A stretch of DNA of 64,000 nucleotides, from NCBI RefSeq assembly GCF_000234665.1, contig NC_018312.1, positions 1,359,791 through 1,423,790 on the forward strand. Direction: 5' to 3'. Positions 16,126 through 26,087 of the stretch are shown here, one piece after another; the stretch's first letter is position 1; each line of letters starts with the position of its first letter. The DNA is from Leishmania mexicana MHOM/GT/2001/U1103 (Eukaryota; Euglenozoa; Kinetoplastea; Trypanosomatida; Trypanosomatidae). A program made the position numbers and the translations under genes. The notes beneath the pieces were generated by a model. That model worked only from the letters and a program-made list of their open reading frames with translations. It was not told the origin of the DNA and ran no database searches.

Positions 16126-17361
16126 GGGTCAGGCTGAATCCAAAGTAGACACGAGGAAGCCAAGCGACGTCCTCCCCTCTGATCTCTCTTTTTTCCGTTT
16201 CGTGGCCCGTCTTGTGTGGGTACGTGTTTGTGTGCAGTTCTGGAGAGCGCTGACATGCCGGCGTCGGCCTCTCCTTTTCTCGCCACCCCTCCTCCCAAAC
16301 CTCTCCTCTCCGCCTCTTCCGCTTCGGTGGCGGTGTGCCAGTCTTTTTCTGCCGGCAAGCGCGCAAGGCATTTTGTTTACTGCGCACCCCCCCCCTTCCC
16401 GCCTCGCCTGTCGTGCGTCTTGGGCAAACGATCACGGCATCCTTCTCCCCAAGTTTCTCTCGCGTACGCGGGTAGGCGAATAGTGCCGCGTTGTTCTTTG
16501 GTTATTCATTATGGCTATTTTTCCTTTCGTTTGTGTCGTCGTGGCTCATGGGCGTCCTCTGCGGGGTGTTTGGTGTGGTTGATGGCGATCGCCATCCCCT
16601 CTCACCTTCTGGGCTCTCCCTGGCGCATCGGCCACCCCCCCCCCTCCTTCCTCACTTCCTCCCTTACTTGGTATCATTGGCTATCCCGTCTCGCCTATCA
16701 TTTTCTCTCTGAGCTTCTCTGCGTGTCGGTGCGCGTTCGTGCTTGCCCGCGTCTTCCCTCTTCGCCTTGGGTGGTCCCCCACCTCACACCTCCAGCGCTT
16801 ACCTGATGTGTGGCTCTCGCCGCCTTTCCTTTTTCCCTTTTCTCTCTCTCTTGTATGGGGGTCGTCGGCTTGCCGCTTGTCCTTCCCATCGTCAGGCACC
16901 CACCCCCCACCCCTCGTCGTCATCTGTTGTACCCCTTCTCAGCCATTATCGCTCACGTGCTCATCGCCTACGCACCCCTCAGGGAAAGGCGGAGTGTGTG
17001 CGCCATACTACCCAGTGCAGGATGCCAAGACGATCGATGCTTTTACATTGGATGCGGTGGCCAGCGCGTTGCCGGCGAGAATGTCCATGTGCATTCCATG
17101 GTGCAGATGAGGCAGCAGGTCTCGTGGCGCCTCCGTTCCCCCCCCCCGCCCTCCCATCGCCCTCATGGTCCGTCCCCCTTTTCTGTTCCCTCCCTCTCTC
17201 CGTACTCGATCACCCATGCGTGCCCGCCAACACGTCGCGCTACACAACAAACCTGAAATCCTCAAACTCGGTCGCTCGTATCATAGTCCCACGTAAGCCC
17301 ACGAGACAGACAGAGAGCCCCATTCTCCACCCCTCCCTGCCCTCACACGCACGCACACACG

Positions 17362-17404
17362 CCACCCTCCCCCTCGCTCTCCTTACGTCCTCTTCTACGA
17401 ACAG
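17362..17404 (+). promoter_or_regulatory. Candidate trans-splice acceptor for eIF2-beta
   Basis: A C/T-rich tract is followed by cgaacag, with AG at 17403-17404. This is 17 bases before the ATG at 17422, a short and ordinary 5' UTR. Confidence 0.5.
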
Positions 17405-17421
17405 ACACGAAAAGAGCGCGA

Positions 17422-18456
17422 ATGATGCGTGAAGCCGGCCGCCAGCGTCGTCGCAACGCCGACAGCGACGAGAGCAGCAGCGAGGATGAGCAGCAGCACA
17501 CGACCACGACGGTGCAGGAGACGGCGGCGGCGCCTCCGGCCCGCGTGCGCGCGAAGGCGCCTGCCGCGGCTGTGGTGAGCGCGCCGAGCATGACGCTGCA
17601 CGCTGACCCCACGGCAACCCAGGTGACGGCGCCGTCCGCCGTCTCGGCGGAGACGGCGGACTCGGAGGGCACCTCGAACGAGGATGCCCCGTCCTCGCCC
17701 GCGGCCGCGGCGCCGTCCAACGAGCTCTCTGAAGAAATGGAGGCAATCGACTACGACGCGCTGACGTATGCGGCGCTGCTCGACATAATGAAGCGCGCAA
17801 GCCGCCCGGCGATTGAGGAGATGATGGCGCAGAGAGAGCAGCAGGTGGAGTCGACGATGCAGCAGCAGCAGAACCAGCGTGTGGAGCGCTTCCTCGACGT
17901 GGCGACGACGAGCTCGACCGCCGCAGCGGAGGCGAATGGCAGTAGCGCCGAGGAGGAGGCAGTGGAGGGCTACCGCTACAACACGATGCTGACGCGCCTC
18001 TTCGAGGCTCTGAACCGAAACAATGAAGGCAGCGCCATGACGGAGCGCAATCAGCTGCCGGTGCCCATCCTGGAGCGCATGGGTAAGAAGAAGACGGTTA
18101 TCGCCAACTTTGGTCGCATCTGTGACGCCTTTCACCGCCCCATGGAGGACGTAAAGGACTTCATTGAAAAGGAGCTGTCCATCCGTGGCAACCTCGATAG
18201 CAACAACGCGCTCATCCTCAAGTTTGAGATCCGAAAGCAGACGGACTTCGATCGTGTGCTAATCAAGTACCTCGATGAGTACGTGAAGTGCAACTCGTGC
18301 CACCGCATTGACACCACGCTCACCAAGGATGGCCGTCGTCTGGAGCTGCGCTGCAACGTGTGCACTGCGACGCGCACGGTCACGGCCGCCGGTACGGCCA
18401 CGTTCAGCGCCCAGATCGAAAAGCGCTCTCGCCAGCGTGCCGCCATGATCCTGTGA
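17422..18456 (+). CDS. eIF2beta: Translation initiation factor eIF2, beta subunit
   Basis: A 344-residue subunit of the GTP-binding heterotrimer that brings initiator Met-tRNA to the small ribosomal subunit. The core runs from about residue 185 (YRYNTMLTRLFEALN). It continues through KKKTVIANFGRICDAFHR and IRGNLDSNNALILKF, which match the alpha/beta domain of eukaryotic and archaeal eIF2-beta. It ends in a zinc ribbon with C290-x2-C293-x17-C311-x2-C314. The N-terminal half is Ala/Ser/Glu-rich. It shows none of the three polylysine blocks that bind eIF5 and eIF2B-epsilon in yeast and animals. A second ATG at 17425 gives an equivalent product. It is an essential housekeeping gene, cytosolic. 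Confidence 0.93.
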   Translation: MMREAGRQRRRNADSDESSSEDEQQHTTTTVQETAAAPPARVRAKAPAAAVVSAPSMTLHADPTATQVTAPSAVSAETADSEGTSNEDAPSSPAAAAPSNELSEEMEAIDYDALTYAALLDIMKRASRPAIEEMMAQREQQVESTMQQQQNQRVERFLDVATTSSTAAAEANGSSAEEEAVEGYRYNTMLTRLFEALNRNNEGSAMTERNQLPVPILERMGKKKTVIANFGRICDAFHRPMEDVKDFIEKELSIRGNLDSNNALILKFEIRKQTDFDRVLIKYLDEYVKCNSCHRIDTTLTKDGRRLELRCNVCTATRTVTAAGTATFSAQIEKRSRQRAAMIL

Positions 18457-20239
18457 TCGATCTGTAGTCGTGCCTTTTCAGAGAGGCGGGAGGAGGAGAC
18501 GCGACTGGGCTTGTGACTACGGCAGCTCTCGTCTCACCTTTGCTCGCCGCATCGCTTTTCCGTGCATGCCGTCTGTTTCTGTGGTGAGGGGCAAGATAGC
18601 AGACAGGGGTCCACCGCTGTTGCCTTCGGCATTGGAGAGGGGGCAGGGGCAGAGGCGGGGAGTCGGGTGCGATGTGCTCGCCCCGATGCGAGCCCCACCC
18701 TCCTCGCGCCGTGGTTCTAGCTTGTCCTGCCACGCATGATTTTTCTTTTATATTTCTCGGCAAGCGCGTGTCAAGCACGAAGCACGCCCATCACCGCCTC
18801 CGTTGTACAACGATGCATGCACCCACGCACGAACAGATCTCGCTGCATCTCTCCCATGCTACAACGGCAGCCGTCGCATGTTGCCGATTGCTGGTGCTGA
18901 GTTGCGACGCCTCTTTTCGTTGGCCCCGTCGCCCTTCTTGTTCCTACTCTATTCTGTGGTGCTCTAACTAAGCTGCGCGTACGTTTGTGTGTAGGTGTTC
19001 GTGTGGAGGGGCGCATGGTGGCACGGATGCCAAGGGCAGCGATGATGATGATGACGATGATGGCTTCCTTTTTTTCCGATTTCGGTGCTGATCCGATTCC
19101 TTTCGCTCTTGTATGTGCGTATGCGTTGTGGCGCGCAACGTTGGATATCCGCCTATGCGAGCGCCTCGATACGCGTGTGGGCGTGTCTGCTCCTCGTTCG
19201 GTGGATGACTGTGCGCTCGCAGCATGCGCACCAAGCAGAGGCAAAGCAGGCTGGCGCCCAGTCGCACACGAGAGAGAAGCGAGGAAAGGAAAGGCAGTGA
19301 CCAGCAACGATGTCCGCAGCACTGACGGTGGGCGTGGCGGCGCACGCGAACGACAGAACGTGCGTGACAGAAACACATACCCGGTGTATTCTTAAGAGCA
19401 GCGACGTCAATGGGGTATAGGGGGAAAAAACGAGGAAAAGGGCAAGATGTTTGGTAAAGAAGGCGTCGATAAAACGGACGCGCACGTGTGCATGCGTGTG
19501 CGCGTGTGTGGGCGTGTATTTAACTCGGCATTCATTAACATGGAAGGCGAACAACAACAGCAAACAAAGCAAAGAGTATCCGCCGTGCGGGCAGACGCAG
19601 AGAAGCGACGAAACGAAAAAGAAGCCACGAGACGCACATCACGGAGGGTCGGCTCGGCTCGCCTGCTGTGCGCATCAAGTATGCGCAGATGCGTGCGTTG
19701 CGTGCTTCTTCCGTTTTCTTCTTCGTAGTCTGTCTCGTCTCAGCGAGACCGGCACGCGACGAGAGGGCACCGCCATCATAGGCGGATGTATTCTGTTTGG
19801 TACTTCGCTTTCTGATGAGCTGCTGGCAGTCATGGGCGGTTGCACGTGCTTGAGAGGCCCCGAAGGGGGGAAGGAAGGGGAGTGGGTCTGGGGCACTGGA
19901 CTACCTCGTCGTTACTCAGCCACTAGTGGGCAAACGCGAATGCCATGTGCACCCGAAACACGCGAAAGCCAATCCTCTCGTGCTCCCTCGCACAACCCTC
20001 CTTCCTGGCTGGCACTCTCTTGCACTTTGCCATTCAGCGCGTGCGCGTGCCTCTCCTCGTCCTACCCCTCCCGCCACACTCACGTCTCCATACACACGCA
20101 TACACACAATATAAAAAAAACGGCAGCATGCACGGGTTCCGAGCTTGCTAAGCTGTGCTCCCTTCGCTGGTATAAAGGTTCTTAGTGTCTCTTGTCCCTT
20201 CACCCACCCACCCCCGACACCACCCCTTTTCTCCTCTAG
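18457..20239 (+). other. Intergenic region between eIF2-beta and mL49
   Basis: About 1.8 kb of non-coding sequence with a GAT-repeat tract (about 19039-19060), TG/CA microsatellites and an A run at 20114-20121. It ends in a C/T-rich stretch before the mL49 gene. No supported gene. Confidence 0.65.
20221..20239 (+). promoter_or_regulatory. Pyrimidine tract with AG directly adjoining the mL49 start codon
   Basis: The sequence ccccttttctcctctag ends at 20239 and the ATG begins at 20240. If this AG is used, the mRNA's 5' UTR would be the spliced leader alone. An alternative AG lies at 20184-20185. Confidence 0.4.
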
Positions 20240-21070
20240 ATGCTCCGCAAGTCGACGGTGCGGTGGGTGTGGCTCGGCGGCTCCGGCTCCTCTCCGGCGC
20301 TAGGGCTCGACCTTCGCTCTCCGGCAGGACAGTTCGTCAACGTCGTTCCAGAGGGCATGCAACCGCGGCGTATGGCAGGCCACTTCAACCCCACGCCGCA
20401 GGCGAACAGCCTCGCCGCGACCCACTACGCGCACGCACCGGAGTTGCGGCACATGGCCGATGGGGCCGCCATGTCGCTCCGCGGCCAGCGCATACCTTTA
20501 CTGAAGCCGACACTTTCCAAGTGGTCTCGGCAGCTCCGCTCCGACATCTACGATGAACTGCTGAAGCTGCCACTGCGCTACGCACTGCACGACTTCCGCA
20601 CGCTGCAAGCACACATCCACGCTATCCCGGGCACCGCCACGAATGCAAGCGGCACTGCTACTGTCGGAGAGCGACTGCCACCTGGCGTGTACCACGCCTC
20701 TAGCAACCTCTCCCCCGCGTCGCCGGATGCGCCGGCGTACTACGCAGTGGCAGGCCGCGACTCGGCGGTCGGGTACGCGCCACCGCTCGGCCCTGCGGAC
20801 CCGGTCGACGTGATCCCCTTCTTCGTGCACCGCAGCAGCAATGGCCATCTCCCCGGCAAGGTCTACTCCATGAACGCCAAGACGCTCATGCCAGCCTTTT
20901 ATATGCGAATCCAGAACATCGAGGGCGACATGTTCCGCTTCGAGGAGGAGCTGATGAAGATCTTTCCGACCAAGAAGATCTTTGTGCGCAGCCACTCCGT
21001 GTACGTGTACAATGTGAACTTGGATGGGCGTGCTGTCTTGCACCACTGGCTGCTGGGGCTAGGGTTTTGA
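20240..21070 (+). CDS. mL49: Mitochondrial large ribosomal subunit protein mL49
   Basis: A 276-residue protein. The C-terminal ~85 residues carry the mL49/IMG2 pattern: VIPFFVHRSSNGHLPGKVY, then FYMRIQNIEGDMFRFEEEL, and KIFVRSHSVYVYN near the end. This matches the family's 'PFxVxRTxSGNLPVY ... IRxIEGD' layout. The N-terminal MLRKSTVRWVW fits a mitochondrial presequence, and about 190 further residues are specific to this lineage, as is common in the protein-rich trypanosomatid mitoribosome. It acts in the mitochondrial matrix as a structural ribosomal protein. The start codon abuts a candidate splice acceptor, which makes internal starts less likely but leaves this ATG slightly uncertain. Confidence 0.8.
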   Translation: MLRKSTVRWVWLGGSGSSPALGLDLRSPAGQFVNVVPEGMQPRRMAGHFNPTPQANSLAATHYAHAPELRHMADGAAMSLRGQRIPLLKPTLSKWSRQLRSDIYDELLKLPLRYALHDFRTLQAHIHAIPGTATNASGTATVGERLPPGVYHASSNLSPASPDAPAYYAVAGRDSAVGYAPPLGPADPVDVIPFFVHRSSNGHLPGKVYSMNAKTLMPAFYMRIQNIEGDMFRFEEELMKIFPTKKIFVRSHSVYVYNVNLDGRAVLHHWLLGLGF

Positions 21071-22183
21071 GGTCGCAGAAACCCAACGGTGGTGTGCGGT
21101 CTGCGCATGCCACAGAGAGGCTTATCTGTGTCCGTGTGTGTGGGTGGGTGTGGGTGTGTGTGTGCGCGCGTTGGTCGGACATGCAGAGGAATGCTCGTGT
21201 CATTCCTATACGGCCTCTGTGCCATCTCTCTCTCGCGCGCGCGCCCGCGCGCTCCCTCTTCTTCCTCACGCTTAAGGTTCACAGTTCTCCTCGGAGCTCA
21301 TCAACGGAGGCCCGAGCACGCGACCATTCATCGGTTTGATGCGTTCAGGAGCACATTACCCAGGACTGCGTCAGCACAGTCTCTCCCTCTCTCTCGTTGC
21401 GTGTTGTAATAGGATATCTGTGTCCGAGTAACGTCGGCAAGAGTCCCTTCCACGAATCGTCGGTGACCGCCGCACGGGGCACTACGCAGGCAGACCGTGC
21501 ATCAGCGAGGGAGAGGGCCAGATACCGTGTGCGGCGTGAGTGGATGTATCACGGGCGCACTCAAAACACAGCGAAGCATCTGAGAGCTGTTTGGGGGTAA
21601 GGGCGAAAGTGGGCGAGTGCTGAAGAGTTTTCTCACAACAACGCGATTCCACTGCCTCTTCTCGCCTCTTGCCCATCAAGGTCAAAGGTGTCGCCACACA
21701 TGCATGTGCGCTTGCGTACTTCTCTCACTCTCTTTCCTGCCCCACCTCCTCTCCCTCTTCTTTATATATCTTGCACCTTCGACGTCACCGTCATCATTCA
21801 CGTCGCACCTCTCTCCAACACACACACACACGAATGAACAAATCCGGCACCACCCATCATCGCCAGCTGCATCGACTCGCGCTTTGCTTCTCTGCGCTCC
21901 TGACAAGGCCTATTTTTGGAGAAGTCGCCAACACGCATATCCCCTGACACGCGTGCAGGCCAACGTGCCCAGTGTGGTCGTAGCACCTTCTCTGTGCCTC
22001 TACACAGTGATTGGCTCGCCGCGGGTACGCTGTGCGCGTGCCTCTCGGGATTTGCACGGCAGAGCCTTCCTTGCCCATTCCGCCTCTCTCCTTGGCGCCT
22101 TTGGCCAGTCTCTTTTATTTTTTTCCTTCTCTGAAGCACTCCCGCATCTGTCCTGCTCACAACTGTATCTCCCCCGCGGTCTC
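21071..22183 (+). other. Intergenic region upstream of the first small membrane protein
   Basis: About 1.1 kb. It holds a TG run near 21135-21165, a CG-rich stretch near 21230-21250, a CA run near 21815-21830 and C/T-rich blocks. The frame of the downstream gene is open from 21617, but its N-terminal part is low-complexity and precedes the splice acceptor, so it is taken as UTR. Confidence 0.6.
22109..22136 (+). promoter_or_regulatory. Candidate trans-splice acceptor
   Basis: A strong T-rich tract (tcttttatttttttccttct) is followed by ctgaag, with AG at 22135-22136. This is 47 bases before the ATG at 22184. Confidence 0.6.
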
Positions 22184-22810
22184 ATGGCGTCCACCGTCTC
22201 CACCTGTACGCGCGCGCCGCCGCGTAGCAATGCCGCCCTCCTATTGCTGCGCTTGACTGCTGCATGGTGCATGACGACGCCGAGCGCGACGATGGTCGTC
22301 GCACAGGGCTCAGCTTCCGCTGTGACTAGCATCTGCAGTTATACTGTCTGGACAACCACGCTGCCACCATCGGGGGACGCACACATCGTCTACCCGCCCG
22401 GCGCCGTGGCGTACCAGCAGCAGAACCACCCAATCCCGCCGGCGAACTTCTTTCTCTACCACTGGTACGTTGGCATCATCCTCATCCTGTGCGCCGTCTG
22501 TGGCTTCTACATCTTACTGGCGCTGTGGGTCATTCACCGCTTTGACTTTTACGCGCAGCATCAGGCGAAGAAGGTGGTGGGGGCGTCGTACGCCACGAAG
22601 GGCCACTTCAACCTCGACGGCGAGGATGCCCATGGTGCGCCGCTCCCGACGACAGCGCTTGCCGGGGCGCGCGCGGCAAGGTCGCGTCGTCCCTCGCTTA
22701 GCTTTGCGCACGCCTCCTCGTACAGCGATGACAGCTACGACGGCGAGAGTCTATCGTCGCCGTTGGAGGTGGACGACGGCGTCATCGAGATGAACCCTCT
22801 GCAGCGCTAA
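22184..22810 (+). CDS. Small single-pass membrane protein, paralogous family member 1
   Basis: A 208-residue protein of unknown function. It has a hydrophobic N-terminal segment (AALLLLRLTAAWCM, about 18-31) that may be a signal peptide, then a short ectodomain. One transmembrane helix follows at about residues 94-116, introduced by FFLYHWYVGIILI and continuing FYILLALWVIHRF. The cytoplasmic tail is Ser/Asp-rich and ends EMNPLQR. It aligns with the gene at 25380 over about 90 residues: TVWTTTLPP / AIWMTTPAP, VAYQQQNHPIP / VVYQRAKHSLP, HWYxGIIxI, YILLALWV, and KKVVxxxYxTxGxFxLD. Both also share the NPLQR motif. I do not recognise the family. The layout (signal, short ectodomain, TM, conserved juxtamembrane basic region, conserved tail motif) suggests a surface or endomembrane protein with a cytosolic binding partner, which is inference. 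Confidence 0.8.
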   Translation: MASTVSTCTRAPPRSNAALLLLRLTAAWCMTTPSATMVVAQGSASAVTSICSYTVWTTTLPPSGDAHIVYPPGAVAYQQQNHPIPPANFFLYHWYVGIILILCAVCGFYILLALWVIHRFDFYAQHQAKKVVGASYATKGHFNLDGEDAHGAPLPTTALAGARAARSRRPSLSFAHASSYSDDSYDGESLSSPLEVDDGVIEMNPLQR

Positions 22811-25379
22811 GAAGAGCAGCAGCAACGAGCCCGACGGCGAAAACGGAAGACAAAGTACGAAGAGAATGACTGCGAGGAGAGTGCAGCATGGGCGTGCACT
22901 TGGCGTGGCGCGCACGTGTTGGAGGGAGAGGGGGGGAGTGGGGATGGTACTGTCATGCGAACGTGGGACGCCCTCCGCCCGCCGTTGACAGAACGAGGAG
23001 GAGGTGGGCGAACCACGCGGGGGGTGGGTGGGAGTCGTGCCAGCCCCGTTGTGGCGCGTGCCTGCGTAGACCCTCCTCCTCTCACTGTCTCCCTCTTTTG
23101 CTCTTTCTCGAATCATGCTCGCGGCGACCGGCCGAGCAACCACTGCTACGGCCGCCGGCGCCATCTGCCTCGGAGCCTTTTTCACATCTGTCACGTGCGT
23201 GCGTTGTGCGTGTGCGCGCCCGCGTCCAGCGGTCGCTCTCCCTCTCCACAGCCTTCTCGTTCATTTTTTTGGTGCTGTCCCGTGTATGTATGCGGACGCT
23301 CAAGCCTCCTCTCTGGGGTTCTCTTTGTTTTCTTCTACTTTGTGTGTGTGTGTGGGGGTCCCTGTCATACCTTGTCTCCCGCTGGTACGTAACCGCCACC
23401 CATGTGCCTACATCTCTTGTTCTGCGCCCATCATCATCATCATCCCACTCCCTCTTTCCCCTCGTCTCCCTCTCCCCCCCCCCACACACACAGTCACCCG
23501 TTTGCTTCTCGAACATCTATGTGTACAGCTCTCTGTCTATATCGATCGGGATTCAGAGAAGACGTTGCTGTTTCTACTTCGGGTAGTGGGTTGCCTCGCC
23601 TGTCGCCATGCTCGTGGTCTCCGTCCGTCCGTTGTGGGTGTGGGCCGGGTGTGTCGGCGTGTGCGTCTGCGCATGTGTGTGTGTGTGTGTGCGGGCTTCT
23701 CTTGCTGTGCTGATGGCAGCAGCGTGCGCGCGTGCGGGGGCGGAAGGGGAGGGGGCGAATGGTAGTCGTCTGCGTATCTCTGTCTGCTGGGCTGTGCATG
23801 CAAGCAGGTGCTACGTGTGCAGGACGTGCACCCCCCCCCCCCTTCGCTAGAGTTTGTGTGCCTTGGTACAGCTGCTCTGCTGCCTTCCCACATCTTTTTT
23901 TGTTATTTCTTCGATACTTTTCAGCCTGTGGGGCGTGGCGGAGAGGGAGGGGGCTCCGCTGGCGATAGAACGTGTCCCCCCCCCCACCCTCCCTATCCTC
24001 CTCCCACCACACACGGACACGTCAGTCGGTCGTCGGCAGGTGTGTCGTGAAGGCGCTGATGGCCCGATGAGTGCCGTCGCCCCGCCTGTCCTCTCTTCTC
24101 ACCCTATTTGAACGCCTCTTCGACTTATTTTACGCCTACACGCTTGCGTCGTGCGCCAGCAAAAGGAAAACAGCAAGGCGGCGGTGATCACATCGGGTCG
24201 CGACGAACGAAGCAGCGACAGATGGTGAACGAACCGTGCCCCTTGTACTCCGCACGTGCGCGGGTGCTGCGTGGGCATCTACATGGATATGAATGCCCAA
24301 ATGCGCAACGCCCACAACAGCAGCGGCGGCGACGCGTAAACAAAAGAGTGGAGCGACAGACGGCTAAACAACGGCGTGCGTTCTGGGAGAAGCTGCCCCT
24401 CTCTTACAAGCACAGAGCGTGTGTCACCGACGCATGCGTACCTCAGCGTGAGTTTAAGTCGATGGGGTTGGGTGGATGTGCACGCCACTTCGTCGGGCAT
24501 GCGCCACTTACGCATGGACAGGGTCGACGGCCTCCACGCACCGGCAATGAAAAAACACTGCCCTCCTTTATTTCTCCAGCTCTGTTCCTTATTCCCACTC
24601 CCACCCTGCCTCCATGCACGCCACTCCTCTACATCCCTCCCAACCCCTCTCACGCGGCGCATCTGCGATGCATACGCACTGAAGCAAAGCACAGCCCCCC
24701 TCCCCACACCACCACCACCGCCGCCGCCGCCGCGATCGCCATCCTTTTATGTGCTCTGTGTGTGTGTGTGTGTGTGTGGAGCCCATTCCCTCTTGGCTGC
24801 ATTTCACGTCAAACTCTCGTCCGCTCGCGTGTCGGCAAACTTTCTTTTTCCCCACTTTGTTTGTGTCTTTTCGGGTCCCCTCCCCCCCCCTCCTCACGCC
24901 GCCTCGTCCACCACCTCTGCGAGTGTGGGCGTCTGCGCATCATCACCATCATCCTCATCTTCATCCTCGCCTCTTGTTCTTCGTAAAACTCCATCGCGTA
25001 TTCGCGCCCGCCCCCCCCCACCGTGTTCGTTGGACACCGCCTTTGACGGTCGTCACGGCATTCGGCCCGTTTTTCCTGCTCTGTTCTTGCTTCATCTTCG
25101 TCTGGTGCTCTCCCGTCGCCATCTCGGGACGCTACCGCCGTAGTTGTCCCTCGGCGTGGCCGCACGCGGAGACACGCAGTCGTTTCCTTGTTTCTTCCGC
25201 TATCTTTTTTTGTTTTTTTGGGTGAGACCTCCCTCCGTTTCTCCACACCCATCACCCCCATCGGCGCCCCACTCGACTCCCCTGATCAGCAACGAGAGCG
25301 AGCGAGGTTTGGGGGAGAGGGGTAATACTCTACCCTACACGGACCCTAACACGACTGCCCGATTGCAGTGACCTATACG
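22811..25379 (+). other. Intergenic region between membrane-protein paralogues 1 and 2
   Basis: About 2.6 kb without a supported gene. Contents are TG runs (about 23337-23356, 23668-23692, 24756-24778), C homopolymers (about 23471-23482 and 23828-23841), CCG/ACC triplet runs near 24704-24735 and long C/T-rich blocks up to 25260. Open frames on both strands are simple-sequence. Confidence 0.65.
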
Positions 25380-26087
25380 ATGCTTGTACCTCACCTGTCC
25401 TCACGCTCGACGTTGTCGTCCACGCGACGCAACGCAAGGATGAGCTCAGTGATTAAACCCCTCGTTCTCTCAAAACTCGCGCTGTGGTGCGCGTTGTGGT
25501 GCCTAACACCGAGTGCCGCCCTCGCTGCCGCCTCTTCCGACGCCGCCGCGACCCACTCCCTTTCTAGCTCCTCGCAGACGGCGATATGGATGACGACCCC
25601 GGCGCCGACGGACGGCACCGAAGTCGAGTTCCCCAGCAACAGCGTCGTCTATCAGCGTGCGAAGCACAGCCTGCCGTCGAAGTCCTTCTTCAATACCCAC
25701 TGGTACACTGGCATTATCATTATCGTGCTCGTTGTGGCTACCGCTTACATTCTACTGGCGCTGTGGGTCTGCCACCACTTCGAGTACTCGGAGCAGCGCA
25801 AGGCAAAGAAGGTGGTGGAGCACGCGTACGTGACGAGCGGCTTCTTCGACCTCGACCGCAGTAAGCAGGGCTTTCTTGCGCAGCGGCGTCGTCGCAGCAG
25901 CAGCGGCGAATCCAGGACGACAGTGCTGAGAGTCGACCCTTCCGAATCGCGCGACGCGCACGACGAGACGTACGACTGGCACAGCGGCAGCGACAGCACG
26001 ACGACGTCGGAGAGCGACGAGCATGTTTATGTGGGCGTGAACCCGCTTCAGCGGCGGGGGGTGGCGCTGAGGAGCCGTGCCAGCTGA
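25380..26087 (+). CDS. Small single-pass membrane protein, paralogous family member 2
   Basis: A 235-residue paralogue of the gene at 22184, tandem and same strand. An AG at 25366-25367 (gattgcag) precedes the ATG at 25380. The in-frame ATG at 25440 (MSSVIKPLVLSKLALWC...) would place the signal peptide right at the N terminus and may be the true start. After the signal-like segment come a Ser/Ala-rich stretch, the shared ectodomain motif, and a transmembrane helix at about 110-132 (HWYTGIIIIVLVVATAYILL). A basic KAKKVVEHAYVTSGFFDLD segment follows, then RRRRSSS, and finally VGVNPLQR with 11 further residues. The tail is rich in Ser, Asp and Arg and has many potential phosphorylation sites. 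Function unknown. Confidence 0.8.
   Translation: MLVPHLSSRSTLSSTRRNARMSSVIKPLVLSKLALWCALWCLTPSAALAAASSDAAATHSLSSSSQTAIWMTTPAPTDGTEVEFPSNSVVYQRAKHSLPSKSFFNTHWYTGIIIIVLVVATAYILLALWVCHHFEYSEQRKAKKVVEHAYVTSGFFDLDRSKQGFLAQRRRRSSSGESRTTVLRVDPSESRDAHDETYDWHSGSDSTTTSESDEHVYVGVNPLQRRGVALRSRAS

Larger units (their letters stand above)
15543..17421 (+). other. Intergenic region between CFA synthase and eIF2-beta
   Basis: About 1.9 kb of C/T-rich non-coding DNA with a repeat fragment at 16016-16125 and C runs near 16387-16394, 16636-16644 and 17140-17148. Long open frames here are low-complexity. No gene is visible. Confidence 0.65.

Noticed and set aside
24108..24986. 292-codon open frame between the first two membrane-protein genes
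   Set aside because: It runs through CA/TG and C/T simple sequence and has no recognisable features or paralogue support.
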